This document shows, in pieces, positions 54,601 through 64,000 of a stretch of DNA of 64,000 nt. The notes below the pieces were generated by a model, which made no database searches, was not told the DNA's origin, and was given only the letters and a program-made list of their open reading frames with translations. Numbering within the stretch: position 1 is the first letter of the stretch; the number at the start of each line of letters is the position of its first letter. Position numbers and translations under genes: made by a program. This DNA is from Nitrosospira multiformis (lineage in GTDB: Bacteria; Pseudomonadota; Gammaproteobacteria; Burkholderiales; Nitrosomonadaceae): contig NZ_FNKY01000001.1 of NCBI RefSeq assembly GCF_900103165.1, forward strand, positions 1,178,001 to 1,242,000, given 5' to 3'.

Positions 54601-55216
54601 TAATCTCGGCGCACTGGAGGAATTGCAATCTGCCCAGGCACGTAAAACCTATCTCGATTCGCAATCTCAGGATCTAAAAGAAGCAGTGGAGACTCTGGAA
54701 AATGCAATTCGACGGATTGACCGTGAAACCCGTGAACGTCTGCTGGAGACCGTCGACAAGGTGAATGGTCACCTGAATGAATTGTTCCCCACCATATTCG
54801 GCGGCGGACAGGCGAAGCTGATATTGAAGGGCGAGGAGATTCTTGACTCGGGTGTACAGATCTTTGCGCAGCCGCCGGGCAAGAAGAACAGCTCCATTCA
54901 TTTGCTGTCTGGCGGTGAAAAAGCCCTGACCGCGCTGGCGCTCGTGTTCTCACTGTTCCAGTTGAATCCGGCTCCATTCTGTTTGCTGGATGAGGTGGAT
55001 GCGCCGCTCGACGACAGTAATACTGAACGTTTCTGCAATCTCGTGAAGAGAATGTCGCGTCACACCCAGTTTGTGTTCATCAGCCACAATAAAATCACGA
55101 TGGAGATGGCGCAACAATTGATAGGTGTCACCATGCAGGAACAGGGCGTCTCGCGCGTGGTTGCGGTAGAGATCGAAGAAGCCGTCAGACTGAACGATGT
55201 AGCCATGGCGACCTGA
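51674..55216 (+). CDS. smc: Chromosome segregation protein SMC
   Basis: An 1180-residue ATPase of the bacterial condensin. The start is a TTG at 51674; this gives MRLSHIKLAGFKSFVDP, exactly the family N-terminus, and no upstream alternative fits. Walker A is GPNGCGKSN (31-39). Two long coiled coils surround a hinge (about 500-650). The signature is LLSGGEKALTALALV and Walker B FCLLDEVDAPLDDSN. scpA and scpB are not in the window. It heads the smc-zipA-ligA-galU run, with six bases to zipA. Confidence 0.96.
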   Translation: MRLSHIKLAGFKSFVDPTEIPVPGDLVGVVGPNGCGKSNVIDAVRWVLGESRASALRGESMQDVIFNGSANRKPVGRASVELMFDNHLGKAAGQWSSYAEICIKRVLQRDGESTYHINNIHVRRRDIADIFLGTGIGGRGYAIIEQGMISRIIEAKPEELRIFLEEAAGISKYRERRRETESRLADTRENLLRMSDICQELQKQLLHLEEQAGIACQFKDMTARLHTAQNLLWQARKQEAAMQRTAVEKESQFLQTALEFETANLREAEKRLEAKRAQHYAIGDSLHEAQGELYAANAEVARIEQQIRHLRENHQRMEQQITMVRGQLEHHEKQVEDAGDSLNHWHGELERAHLAREAGKQKAETENEKLPQADSAFRLCQGKLAETQRNLLLAEQAGQLEESHRVYAEKTFQQLEARRTKLMSERDTLLQPNVEELSHLHRETEDTATGLKQKQEVLAQTESLLLAANEAQRELARKAQVLEQQITQTEARFNALQRLQHRLEGSQGLNAWLVKHQLDAAPRLWQSLQIEKGWEDALEAVLRERLNSARLEQLEAAHDWVGDSPPGKWALFECARLPVQGEYANDMAEGREGWMSLHRYLTCDNAGIKPVLDEWLSGIFVIEGVRDGLLQRAKLSPGEMLVTREGHIFTRHSLTYYAPDSQLHGVLARQREMAQIKIETDALSARLSVEGSALEAAQEDCRELESSVSRLRYDAGQLQQEHHNAQMQALKLTQLAERANQRRSQIDTELAEIGQQAVAETARMQDAETKLAEYRVQIGVLREQEQKEKLASEAAEQFLHAQRQLAQNAVKEVQEAAFHEKTCQNKIAEVENSVQLINENAVELRDNLEKLLNDQSGFDESPLNDHLQEWLSLREQRERKLAAVRNALESASGDLRGIEQERMTSEQKLHPLRESINNARLKEQEARITENQFSAQLKEAGADEEELIRVLGKTRPSSLQAEINRLNIEITALGAVNLGALEELQSAQARKTYLDSQSQDLKEAVETLENAIRRIDRETRERLLETVDKVNGHLNELFPTIFGGGQAKLILKGEEILDSGVQIFAQPPGKKNSSIHLLSGGEKALTALALVFSLFQLNPAPFCLLDEVDAPLDDSNTERFCNLVKRMSRHTQFVFISHNKITMEMAQQLIGVTMQEQGVSRVVAVEIEEAVRLNDVAMAT

Positions 55217-55221
55217 CCGGC

Positions 55222-56490
55222 ATGACGGATATGAGCGAATTGCAGATCAGCCTGATTGCCATTGGTTTCGTGGTGGTGCTCGGTGTGGTTTTCTTTAACT
55301 GGATGCAGCAGCGGCGCTACCGCCGGGGCGCGGAAGAAGCCTTCGCACGCAAACATGAAGATATACTGTTAAAGACAAAGGCGGATGCCTCAGTCGCGGA
55401 CGATGAACGGGTCGAACCGCAACTCGGTAAGGAATTATTGCGGGAATTGCAGGGAGAGCCGGGCGGAGGACCTGAACCGGTGGAAATTACGGAGCCGGAT
55501 CTGAACGTTACCTCCGTAGCGGCCATACCAGATGGCTCTTCGGTTACGTCGGCTGGTTCGGCCACGTCAGCCGATTCGACCATATCAGCCGGTTTGATCG
55601 CATCAGCCAACTCAACCACCTCAATCAGTTCGGCCACCTCGCATGAACAGACGCCTGCCAGTCATGTTCATGTTGTGGATGCGGTCGATTATATCGCTAA
55701 CATCCGTGCCAAAACATTCATCGCAGATGCGGAACTGGCAGAGGTATTACAGCGGAAATTCGATTTCAGCAAACCGGTGCGATGGCTGGGGCAAAGAACT
55801 GTAGAGTCGTCTTGGGAAGAAATCACGATAGAGACCCTTGGTAAGGGTGGCTATATTAGCTTGAGGGGCTGCCTGCAACTTGCCGATCGTGCCGGTCCTG
55901 TGAGCGAAGTAAGCTTATCCGAGTTCCAGGACATGGTGCAAAACTTCGCGACGCGCGTGAATGCGGTTGCGGACTGTCCCAATGCTCGCCAGGCATACGC
56001 GCAGGCATTATCGCTGGACCAATTCTGCGCGGAAGTGGATGTCATGATAGGCATCAACATTATCAGCAGGGATAATAGTGTATTTACCGGTGCCAAGATC
56101 CAGGTTTTAGCGGAAGCATCGGGTTTCAAACTGGGGGCCAATGGTGTGTTCAGTTCCCGCGACGAAAACAACGCTTTATTGTTTTCCCTCAATAATCATG
56201 AATCCTCTCCATTTCTTCCCGATAGCATGCGAACGGTTACTACTCATGGCATTACTTTTCTGCTTGACGTGCCCCGTGTGGCAAACGGCGAAAATATTTT
56301 TGATGAGATGATGCATCTCGCCGGGATTTTCTCTGACACCCTGGGGGGTATTATGGTCGATGATAATCATATGCCCCTGAGTGATAGCGGTATTGGCAAA
56401 ATCAGACAACAGTTGAGTGCCATTCAATCCATGATGCTGGCACGCAGGATTCCGGCCGGCGGCGAGATTGCGTTGAGGCTGTTTGCGTGA
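55222..56490 (+). CDS. zipA: Cell division protein ZipA
   Basis: A 422-residue bitopic protein that tethers FtsZ to the membrane. An N-terminal helix (LQISLIAIGFVVVLGVVFF) is followed by a basic stretch QQRRYRRG and a variable linker. The linker includes a Ser/Thr/Ala-rich part with imperfect repeats (SATSADSTISAG, IASANSTTSISS, about residues 110-140). The C-terminal FtsZ-binding domain ends LARRIPAGGEIALRLFA. The smc-zipA-ligA order is common in betaproteobacteria. The stop (TGA) is directly followed by the ligA ATG. A second ATG at 55231 could also serve as start. Confidence 0.88.
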   Translation: MTDMSELQISLIAIGFVVVLGVVFFNWMQQRRYRRGAEEAFARKHEDILLKTKADASVADDERVEPQLGKELLRELQGEPGGGPEPVEITEPDLNVTSVAAIPDGSSVTSAGSATSADSTISAGLIASANSTTSISSATSHEQTPASHVHVVDAVDYIANIRAKTFIADAELAEVLQRKFDFSKPVRWLGQRTVESSWEEITIETLGKGGYISLRGCLQLADRAGPVSEVSLSEFQDMVQNFATRVNAVADCPNARQAYAQALSLDQFCAEVDVMIGINIISRDNSVFTGAKIQVLAEASGFKLGANGVFSSRDENNALLFSLNNHESSPFLPDSMRTVTTHGITFLLDVPRVANGENIFDEMMHLAGIFSDTLGGIMVDDNHMPLSDSGIGKIRQQLSAIQSMMLARRIPAGGEIALRLFA

Positions 56491-58578
<2,088 letters not shown>

Positions 58579-58590
58579 TCGAGTAAGCTT

Positions 58591-59475
58591 ATGCCAAAAA
58601 TAACCAAGGCCGTTTTCCCCGTAGCAGGTATGGGTACCCGTTTTCTGCCAGCCACCAAGGCCAGTCCCAAGGAAATGATGCCTATCGTGGATAAACCGCT
58701 GATTCAGTATGCGGTGGATGAAGCCATTGCGGCGGGCATTACAGAAATGATTTTCATCACGGGACGTAACAAGCGCGCAATCGAAGATCACTTCGATAAG
58801 GCTTACGAAATGGAAACGGAGCTGGAAGCACGGGGCAGGCATGAGACGCTGAAAATACTGCGAAGCATTCTGCCGAAAAATATTTCCTGCATCTATATCC
58901 GGCAGTCGGAAGCCCTGGGATTGGGCCATGCGGTATTGTGCGCGCGTCCTGCGGTGGGTAACGAGCCGTTCGCGGTGCTGCTGGCAGACGACTTGCTGGT
59001 TGGTGATGAGCCAATCATGCAGCAGATGACCGGGGTATATGAACAAAACGGCTGTTCGATACTGGCCGTGCAAAATGTCGAACCGGCAGACACGGTGAAT
59101 TACGGTATCGTGAGATGCGGGCCGGGAATGAATAGGCTTCATCCTATTACAGGTATGGTGGAAAAACCTGCACCTGAAAAAGCACCCTCGACCCTGGGCG
59201 TGGTGGGCCGTTATATTCTCACGCCGAAAATCTTTAATCATCTGGAACAAATCGAACCGGGTGCAGGTGGAGAAATTCAGTTGACTGACGGCATAGCGTC
59301 GCTGTTACAGGAAGAACGGGCGCTTGCTTACGAATTCTCCGGAATCCGTTATGACTGTGGAACCAAGATAGGTTATCTCAAGGCGACTATCGCGCTGGCG
59401 CTTACGCATCCCGGAGTAGGCAGGGAGTTTGCGCAATATCTGGATACGTACGGCCGTCGCAATCCCTCTGCATGA
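58591..59475 (+). CDS. galU: UTP-glucose-1-phosphate uridylyltransferase (GalU)
   Basis: Makes UDP-glucose for lipopolysaccharide and exopolysaccharide. The 294-residue sequence opens [23 protein letters not shown], then [17 protein letters not shown]-like [53 protein letters not shown] and [10 protein letters not shown], all GalU signatures. It lies 12 bases after ligA and 37 bases before the phosphoribosyltransferase gene, so one transcript is likely. Confidence 0.95.
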   Translation: MPKITKAVFPVAGMGTRFLPATKASPKEMMPIVDKPLIQYAVDEAIAAGITEMIFITGRNKRAIEDHFDKAYEMETELEARGRHETLKILRSILPKNISCIYIRQSEALGLGHAVLCARPAVGNEPFAVLLADDLLVGDEPIMQQMTGVYEQNGCSILAVQNVEPADTVNYGIVRCGPGMNRLHPITGMVEKPAPEKAPSTLGVVGRYILTPKIFNHLEQIEPGAGGEIQLTDGIASLLQEERALAYEFSGIRYDCGTKIGYLKATIALALTHPGVGREFAQYLDTYGRRNPSA

Positions 59476-59512
59476 TTGCAGGCCTCCTGTCGTTTTGCCT
59501 GGTATCGTATTG

Positions 59513-60058
59513 ATGTTATCTTCCGAAGAAGCCACGAGAATACTCGGCGCAGCGGAGCAGATATATTCCGCTGCCGACGTATCACGGACCGTCCGGCGCA
59601 TGGCAGCGGATATCACTATGCAGCTGTCGGGAAAATATCCATTGGTGTTAAGTGTAATGGGGGGTGCGGTGGTATTTACTGGACAACTGTTGCCGCTCCT
59701 GGAATTTCCGCTTAATTTCGATTATCTGCACGTCAGCCGCTATGATAATGAAATCCGGGGTGGCAAAATCAGCTGGAAGGTGACTCCTCATGAAAATGTG
59801 CGAGATAGAGTGGTGCTGGTTCTGGATGACGTTCTCGATGAAGGAATTACGCTTGCGGCGATCCGCGACTGGATCATGAGTCATGATGCGGCAGCATTTT
59901 ACAGCGCGGTTTTTGCCGAGAAGGATCTCGACAAACCCAAGCCGATCAATGCGGATTTTGTGGGGGTCGTATTGCCAAATCGCTATGCATTTGGTTTTGG
60001 AATGGATATCCACGGCGCATGGAGAAATTTGCCGGCGATTTATGCATTGAAGGATTGA
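59513..60058 (+). CDS. Hypoxanthine-guanine phosphoribosyltransferase
   Basis: A 181-residue type I phosphoribosyltransferase that salvages hypoxanthine or guanine with PRPP. The PRPP loop is VVLVLDDVLDEGITLAAI, and the N-terminal side shows VLSVMGGAVVFTGQLL and YLHVSRYDNEIRGG. The C-terminal YAFGFGMDIHGAWRNLPAIYAL is typical. The frame reads back to 59429 inside galU; the ATG at 59513 begins the domain and is preferred. The next gene makes hypoxanthine from methylthioinosine, which fits a salvage pair. Its stop codon's last base starts a family 1 repeat. Confidence 0.85.
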   Translation: MLSSEEATRILGAAEQIYSAADVSRTVRRMAADITMQLSGKYPLVLSVMGGAVVFTGQLLPLLEFPLNFDYLHVSRYDNEIRGGKISWKVTPHENVRDRVVLVLDDVLDEGITLAAIRDWIMSHDAAAFYSAVFAEKDLDKPKPINADFVGVVLPNRYAFGFGMDIHGAWRNLPAIYALKD

Positions 60059-60191
60059 ACCTGAATCCGGTGATTAAACGCTCATTCTGGTAGATAGTAT
60101 TATGATTAATAGTAATATTTAATATTATTTGAACCCATATTCCGGGTTTGAAAGTTTGAGTTTTTCGCGGTTTCCTGATACCCGTATTTTC
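60058..60191. repeat. Family 1 repeat, copy D (right end degenerate)
   Basis: The left end AACCTGAATCCGGTGATTAA and the block TTATGATTAATAGTAATATT align with copies B and C. The internal hairpin has become AACCC-ATATTCC-GGGTT, keeping pairing while changing bases. The right end near TACCCGTATTTTC is poorly conserved. As in copy B, the left end starts on the last base of a stop codon. It ends about 20 bases before the next gene's start. Confidence 0.65.
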
Positions 60192-60213
60192 TTCACAATT
60201 GGCTTCTGAAAGT

Positions 60214-60960
60214 ATGCTTGCAATCATAGGTGGCACCGGTATGGCCCAACTCGCCTGCCTGGAAATATCGCATCGACAGATTATGAGAACCCCCTATGGC
60301 GAACCATCCGGTCCGTTGACTTTTGGAAAAATCAATGATCATGAGGTGGTATTCCTTGCGCGCCATGGCTATGGCCACACTATCCCGCCGCATGCAGTGA
60401 ATTACCGTGCCAATCTGTGGGCGTTACAATCATTGAACCTTTCCCGAGTGATATCTGTTGCGTCGGTGGGCGGGATTCACGCTGATTTCACGCCTGGTAC
60501 GGCCGCTATTCCGGACCAGATAATTGATTACACCCATAGCCGCAAGTATACTTATTATGACGGTACAGACAGGCCCGTTACCCATATTGATTTTACCGAG
60601 CCTTATTGCCCGATAACGCGGAGAAGCCTGCTGGAAGCGGCAAAACGGGCAAATGAAAAAGTTATCGACGGTGGTGTCTATGGCGCCACCCAGGGGCCAC
60701 GTCTGGAAACCGCCGCGGAAATCAACCGGTTGGAGCGGGACGGAGTTGACATGGTGGGTATGACCGGCATGCCGGAAGCGGCATTGGCAAAAGAACTAGG
60801 TCTCTGCTATGCGACTATCGCAGTCGTGGCAAATTATGCCGCAGGTCGTGCAACGAGTGCTCATGCCATCCGTCTGGAGGACGCTCATGCTGTTCTGGAA
60901 AAAGCGATGGTAGGTGTCAGAAATATTCTCGAATGGGTGGTAGAGCTCGATGTCGATTAA
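60214..60960 (+). CDS. S-methyl-5'-thioinosine phosphorylase
   Basis: A 248-residue member of the purine nucleoside phosphorylase/MTA phosphorylase family. [51 protein letters not shown] and [16 protein letters not shown] define the fold. The region that in MTA phosphorylases reads TDYD, holding the adenine-binding Asp, is VANYAAGR here. This favours a 6-oxopurine substrate, as in the Pseudomonas methylthioinosine enzyme. It would recycle the polyamine by-product to hypoxanthine and methylthioribose-1-phosphate. The ATG at 60214 is preferred over the TTG at 60199. It overlaps def by 11 bases. Confidence 0.82.
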   Translation: MLAIIGGTGMAQLACLEISHRQIMRTPYGEPSGPLTFGKINDHEVVFLARHGYGHTIPPHAVNYRANLWALQSLNLSRVISVASVGGIHADFTPGTAAIPDQIIDYTHSRKYTYYDGTDRPVTHIDFTEPYCPITRRSLLEAAKRANEKVIDGGVYGATQGPRLETAAEINRLERDGVDMVGMTGMPEAALAKELGLCYATIAVVANYAAGRATSAHAIRLEDAHAVLEKAMVGVRNILEWVVELDVD

Positions 60961-61483
60961 ACCAGTATTGAGAATGGGTGATCCACGTTTGCTGGAAGTG
61001 GCCGGCAAAGTGAAGAAATTCGGCACACCCGAACTCAACGAACTCATTCAGGACATGCATGACACGATGGAAGCGCTGAATGGCGCGGGGCTTGCCGCAC
61101 CGCAGATTGGAATCAGCCTTCAAGTCGTGATATTCGGCGTGAAGCGCAATCCACGTTATCCCGATGCGGAAGAAGTGCCTTATACCGTGCTGATAAATCC
61201 CGAGGTGGCACCTCTCACGCAAGAAATGGAACAGGATTGGGAGGGCTGCCTGAGCGTACCCGGTATGCGTGGTATGGTGCCACGCTTTACCAGACTTCGC
61301 TACCGGGGCCTGGATCAATATGGCGGATCCATCGATCGCGAGGTTGACGGATTTCACGCCCGTGTTGTGCAACATGAATGCGATCACCTGCAGGGCATCC
61401 TCTACCCCATGCGAATCACGGACTTTCGTACATTCGGCTTTACCGACGTTTTGTTTCCGGATCAGGCACCCATGGACGAGTAG
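60950..61483 (+). CDS. def: Peptide deformylase (Def)
   Basis: Removes the N-formyl group from nascent proteins. The three metal motifs are intact: [21 protein letters not shown] and QHECDHLQG. At 177 residues it is standard length. It overlaps the methylthioinosine phosphorylase gene by 11 bases and is convergent with aroK 25 bases away. fmt, the usual partner, is not here, so this may be a second copy in the genome. Confidence 0.95.
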   Translation: MSIKPVLRMGDPRLLEVAGKVKKFGTPELNELIQDMHDTMEALNGAGLAAPQIGISLQVVIFGVKRNPRYPDAEEVPYTVLINPEVAPLTQEMEQDWEGCLSVPGMRGMVPRFTRLRYRGLDQYGGSIDREVDGFHARVVQHECDHLQGILYPMRITDFRTFGFTDVLFPDQAPMDE

Positions 61484-61507
61484 GGAAAAGATCTCCGCCA
61501 GAAATAG

Positions 61508-62116
61508 TCAGCCGTTCTGGCTAATTTGTTTTTTATCCATTATCAAATCAGAACAGGCCAGTTGCTGTGCTAACAATTGGGCCAGATGACGGGCGCTTCG
61601 TTTCCCGCTCTCGACAATGATATGTGCTGTCTCCCGGTAAAGCGGGTCACGCTGGGCATAAAGTTCGGCCAATTTCCGGCGAGGATCTGAAGTTTGAAGT
61701 AATGGCCGATTTTTGTCCTGCCGGGTGCGCCGCCACAAGTCATCCACTGTCGCCCTCAGATAAATTACCGTGCCGCCGCGCTTTAACATCTCACGGTTTT
61801 CGATATTCAGCACTGCGCCGCCCCCTGTGGCAAGCACGATATTTTCGCTTTTCAGCAGTTCCGCTAACATTTCGGTTTCACGCTTGCGGAAACCAGCTTC
61901 TCCTTCAATTTCAAATATTACCGGGATGCTGACCCCAGTGCGTTTCTGAATCTCCCGATCCGAGTCAAAAAAAGTTTTGTCCAGAAAGTGAGCCAGTAAC
62001 TTGCCGATGGTAGTTTTCCCCGCGCCCATCATACCCACCAGGAAAATATTGCCGCTTGCCTCATTTGCGTCATCCGCGGTTTTTTCTGACGCCAGTGTTG
62101 CATATGTGGAATTCAT
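61508..62116 (-). CDS. aroK: Shikimate kinase (AroK)
   Basis: Phosphorylates shikimate in the aromatic amino acid pathway. Walker A is GMMGAGKTT (28-36) in IFLVGMMGAGKTTIGKLLA. DKTFFDSDREIQKRTGVSI, FRKRETEMLAELL and ATGGGAVLNIENREML follow, with the lid RRTRQDKNRPLLQ. The frame continues upstream to 62230, but the ATG at 62116 gives 202 residues and a sensible short leader. No aroB adjoins it at this side; the next gene on the minus strand is a convergent-facing end of def. Confidence 0.92.
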   Translation of the reverse strand: MNSTYATLASEKTADDANEASGNIFLVGMMGAGKTTIGKLLAHFLDKTFFDSDREIQKRTGVSIPVIFEIEGEAGFRKRETEMLAELLKSENIVLATGGGAVLNIENREMLKRGGTVIYLRATVDDLWRRTRQDKNRPLLQTSDPRRKLAELYAQRDPLYRETAHIIVESGKRSARHLAQLLAQQLACSDLIMDKKQISQNG

Positions 62117-62344
62117 GCGCGTAATTGTAGCGGAAATACCCTGGATCGCGCATAGACAAAACGTGCTTGAGCTGGAGAGCCAAGTACTTTTTCTTGTAAT
62201 CAGCACTGGTATGAAGGGCCGCGGGCGCAATGACCCGATTATGATTTACACGAGAGAATCAAGACCAGATTCCGGTCTGTGGAACCGGCAATGCGGTGGA
62301 GAAAGAATGACGTGGAAGAAAAAGATTTAAAGAAACTCTCTTTG

Positions 62345-62629
62345 TTAGTCCGGCTGAATGGGCGGTGTCGCGCTGAACTCGTCTTTGTTCAATCTGCCAT
62401 CCCGGTCAATATCCAGACTCTTGAAAATCCTGGCGGGCATATTTTGCTCCTCCGCTTCTTTCGCGCTTATGTAGCCGTCCTTGTCCGTATCGTATAATTC
62501 CCAGGGCGGGCTCGTATTTTTTTCTTTGGGTCCCACAGACGTTTCCGCATGAGCCAGAGAAGAGATACCGACAATTAATATTGCCGATAATTGTACTGTT
62601 TTCTTTTGGAACGCCGGGAAGTGATTCAT
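62345..62629 (-). CDS. Exported EF-hand protein
   Basis: A 94-residue protein with a signal peptide (VQLSAILIVGISSLAHAE) and two EF-hand calcium loops, DTDKDGYISAKE and DIDRDGRLNKDE. Each loop has the D-x-D-x-D-G pattern and a final glutamate. It should bind calcium in the periplasm or outside the cell. It lies upstream of aroK and downstream of the 25-residue membrane peptide on the same strand. Confidence 0.82.
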   Translation of the reverse strand: MNHFPAFQKKTVQLSAILIVGISSLAHAETSVGPKEKNTSPPWELYDTDKDGYISAKEAEEQNMPARIFKSLDIDRDGRLNKDEFSATPPIQPD

Positions 62630-62674
62630 TGCATCTCCTGAATAATTACCGTAAGGGATATGGATAAGCAGCGC

Positions 62675-62752
62675 TCAATTCATCAAAAGGTAGATTATTA
62701 TTAAAACTGACGCAGGTACGCCTAAAATCCAGGCGAGAAAATATTTACCCAT
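62675..62752 (-). CDS. 25-residue membrane peptide
   Basis: A tiny frame reading MGKYFLAWILGVPASVLIII-YLLMN. Apart from the first residues it is one continuous hydrophobic helix with a Gly-Val-Pro kink, as expected for a small inner-membrane peptide. GGGAG lies seven bases before the ATG (minus strand), a strong ribosome site, which supports real translation. It sits between the EF-hand gene and the YqjD/YqjE-type cluster. Similar short membrane peptides exist in proteobacteria, but I cannot name a family. Confidence 0.65.
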   Translation of the reverse strand: MGKYFLAWILGVPASVLIIIYLLMN

Positions 62753-62839
62753 GATAGTTCTCCCGAAAAAGGCCTGAGACGATATATTTCAGGATATTAC
62801 ATTTCCATGGTGTGCTTAAACTGTACTACGCGGCTCGCA

Positions 62840-63205
62840 TCATGGAAGGCGTTCCCGCGAGCGCGGGTTGTGCGAGCGTAACAAATGTACCACTGAGGGC
62901 AGTACCTGCCGTATCATCAATGTTCTGGCCTTGTTGCCCAGTAGTCCTGCCGTAATGCCGGCGCCGCCTCTTGCCGCTTTGCGTAAGGAGCCGCGCGGCA
63001 TTATCGCCAGCACGGCCACCAGGCCCAAAGCAGCGGAATAGGGGTGGCGCGTTAAAAACTTGAACGTATGGCTGCGCGGGAATGCGTCCAAGGTATCGGC
63101 GGGAATATTCTCATCCGGATGGCTGAATGTGGACCGATAGACATCCCGGCTGGCATGCATCCGATCCAGCAGTATTTTTCTCTCGTCTTCGAGGGAAGCG
63201 CTCAT
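62840..63205 (-). CDS. Small protein of unknown function next to YqjE
   Basis: A 121-residue protein that starts inside the YqjE-like stop (overlap of four bases). The N-terminal half is charged (ERKILLDRMHASRDVYRSTF); the middle has one hydrophobic segment (YSAALGLVAVLAIMP), followed by RGSLRKAARGGAGITAGLLG. In E. coli the corresponding place after yqjD-yqjE is held by yqjK, a small basic protein, so this is likely its positional counterpart. I do not claim homology. Confidence 0.7.
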   Translation of the reverse strand: MSASLEDERKILLDRMHASRDVYRSTFSHPDENIPADTLDAFPRSHTFKFLTRHPYSAALGLVAVLAIMPRGSLRKAARGGAGITAGLLGNKARTLMIRQVLPSVVHLLRSHNPRSRERLP

Positions 63206-63570
63206 ACCACATCCTTCATCAGCTTGACATCCTGCCGTATTTCGTCACGCAGGGTATCAAAGGTGGAAGCAGGACGTGTCTTATCTTGACTGCCCATATA
63301 AGCCACGAAGGCGATCAAGGCATAACAGGCCATTACTCCCCATGCGGCGGCCGCTCGATAAGGTGTATCCCAGCAAGTAATTATGATGGCCAAGCCCAAA
63401 AAAATCAGGCTCAAGGCAGCGAAAAGCGTCACTATCACAAAGCTGATTATCCGTTTTTTCAAGCTCTGTCCTTGAATCTCAACGGATATTCTTATCAATT
63501 CAAGGTAATCGTCGACACGTTCCAGCGCAATGGCGGCTAGGCGCCTGGCTTTCCTGATGGTCTCAAACAT
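63202..63570 (-). CDS. YqjE-family (holin-superfamily III) membrane protein
   Basis: A 122-residue protein with an amphipathic N-terminal half (TIRKARRLAAIALERVDDYL) and two membrane helices (FVIVTLFAALSLIFLGLAIII and AAAAWGVMACYALIAFVAYMG), matching the YqjE/phage-holin superfamily III layout. It lies between the YqjD-like gene and a small unknown gene. The frame also opens at a GTG at 63603. The ATG at 63570 starts the family's FETIRK-like N-terminus and is preferred. The role is thought to be in envelope stress; it is not evidence for a prophage. Confidence 0.8.
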   Translation of the reverse strand: MFETIRKARRLAAIALERVDDYLELIRISVEIQGQSLKKRIISFVIVTLFAALSLIFLGLAIIITCWDTPYRAAAAWGVMACYALIAFVAYMGSQDKTRPASTFDTLRDEIRQDVKLMKDVV

Positions 63571-63612
63571 GGCGATTTTGTCTCGACTGACGTGCCGGGG
63601 CACCAGGAGAAA

Positions 63613-63969
63613 TTAGCGACGCGTAATCAACACGCCGAGCAGAAAGCCCGCGAATGCCGCATAACCGACCGATTGCATGGGATGCTCTTTCACGTAGTCC
63701 TTGGAATACTCAACGCCATGATCGAACTGCTCGCGGGCGTCATTCGCCATCTCGGTCGCCGCTTCCCTGGTGGAAGCAATTTTTTCCAGCAGCTTTTCCT
63801 TGGCTTCTTCCACTTCGGTTTCCGATAAACTGGAGAGACGGGAGATCAGATCGCTCAGATCGGCACGGAGATGGGCCAATTCCTCGCTGGCAACGACGCC
63901 CGCCCGCTTGCCAGCCGATCTGGCAGCGTCTCCCACCTTATATGCTGCCGTACCTGCCCGCTGTGCCAT
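63613..63969 (-). CDS. ElaB/YqjD/DUF883-family membrane-anchored protein
   Basis: A 118-residue protein. A long helical region (ELAHLRADLSDLISRLSSLS, then EVEEAKEKLLEKIASTREAA) leads to the family's C-terminus: SKDYVKEHPMQSVGYAAFAGFLLGVLITRR (given in two parts: SKDYVKEHPMQSVGYAAF and AGFLLGVLITRR), a tail-anchor helix with two arginines. Members bind ribosomes or DNA at the membrane in stationary phase. The ATG at 63969 has GAGGTG upstream. The frame stays open to the window edge, so an earlier start outside the window is possible. Confidence 0.85.
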   Translation of the reverse strand: MAQRAGTAAYKVGDAARSAGKRAGVVASEELAHLRADLSDLISRLSSLSETEVEEAKEKLLEKIASTREAATEMANDAREQFDHGVEYSKDYVKEHPMQSVGYAAFAGFLLGVLITRR

Positions 63970-64000
63970 ATGCTTCACCTCGGCTTGTGCTTCATCCGCT

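Noticed and set aside
63202-63570. Prophage holin
   Set aside because: The holin-superfamily match is explained by YqjE next to YqjD; no other phage gene is present.

Overview
The window reads as a core stretch of a betaproteobacterial chromosome, most probably an ammonia oxidiser of the Nitrosomonadaceae (Nitrosospira-like). This assignment is inference from gene content: SMC rather than MukB, ZipA, ZapA followed by 6S RNA, the short QueF, a CbbY-type phosphatase, full-length Sua5, PEP-CTERM export and two TonB receptors. No database search was possible. Coding density is ordinary. The gaps between genes are unusually rich in structured repeats.

Layout. 1-5.5 kb: end of aspS, then nudB (folate), nadA (NAD), a YbhP-like phosphoesterase, sua5 and cbbY. 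5.5-8.7 kb: a PsiE-like membrane protein and the overlapping purine operon purE-purK-purC. 8.7-9.1 kb: remnant of a REP-associated transposase between 34-bp inverted repeats. 9.1-16.8 kb: TauE exporter, EVE protein, catalase, a CapA-like protein, a small GIY-YIG nuclease bordered by palindromes, a Tat-exported amidohydrolase, 6S RNA, zapA and a small coiled-coil gene. 16.9-19.2 kb: cobalamin riboswitch and the TonB receptor it should control. 19.4-24.5 kb: an MsbA-type ABC protein with eroded ATPase motifs, and a WecA/CapD pair for surface glycan initiation. 24.8-34.3 kb: dicarboxylate symporter, RIO kinase, a small secreted protein, a porin, a cysteine-bearing sialidase-fold protein and a second TonB receptor. 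34.3-45.7 kb: serB, purT, an SH3 lipoprotein, a diguanylate cyclase, mfd and recJ. 45.7-51.6 kb: a BON/DUF1207 outer-membrane protein, an SMR transporter, a PEP-CTERM protein, an MltD-type transglycosylase and queF. 51.7-59.5 kb: smc-zipA-ligA-galU. 59.5-64 kb: purine salvage (HPRT, methylthioinosine phosphorylase), def, aroK, an EF-hand protein, a 25-residue membrane peptide and a YqjD/YqjE-type envelope stress cluster.

The most unusual content is three families of short non-coding elements with inverted ends. Family 1 has four copies (6.0, 21.2, 43.4 and 60.1 kb) with 17-19 bp ends, an internal hairpin and, in two copies, a large nested inverted repeat. Two of its copies start on the last base of a gene's stop codon. 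Family 2 has one copy with a perfect 33-bp terminal inverted repeat (47.3 kb) and a short relative (27.4 kb). Family 3 (37.9, 48.1 and 49.4 kb) is about 165 bp long and shares a CCGGATTT core with family 1. None encodes a transposase, so they look like MITE-type elements mobilised in trans or transcribed structured RNAs.

Gene starts were moved downstream from the longest reading frame wherever a Shine-Dalgarno sequence, family N-terminus or signal peptide argued for it. Each entry says so.
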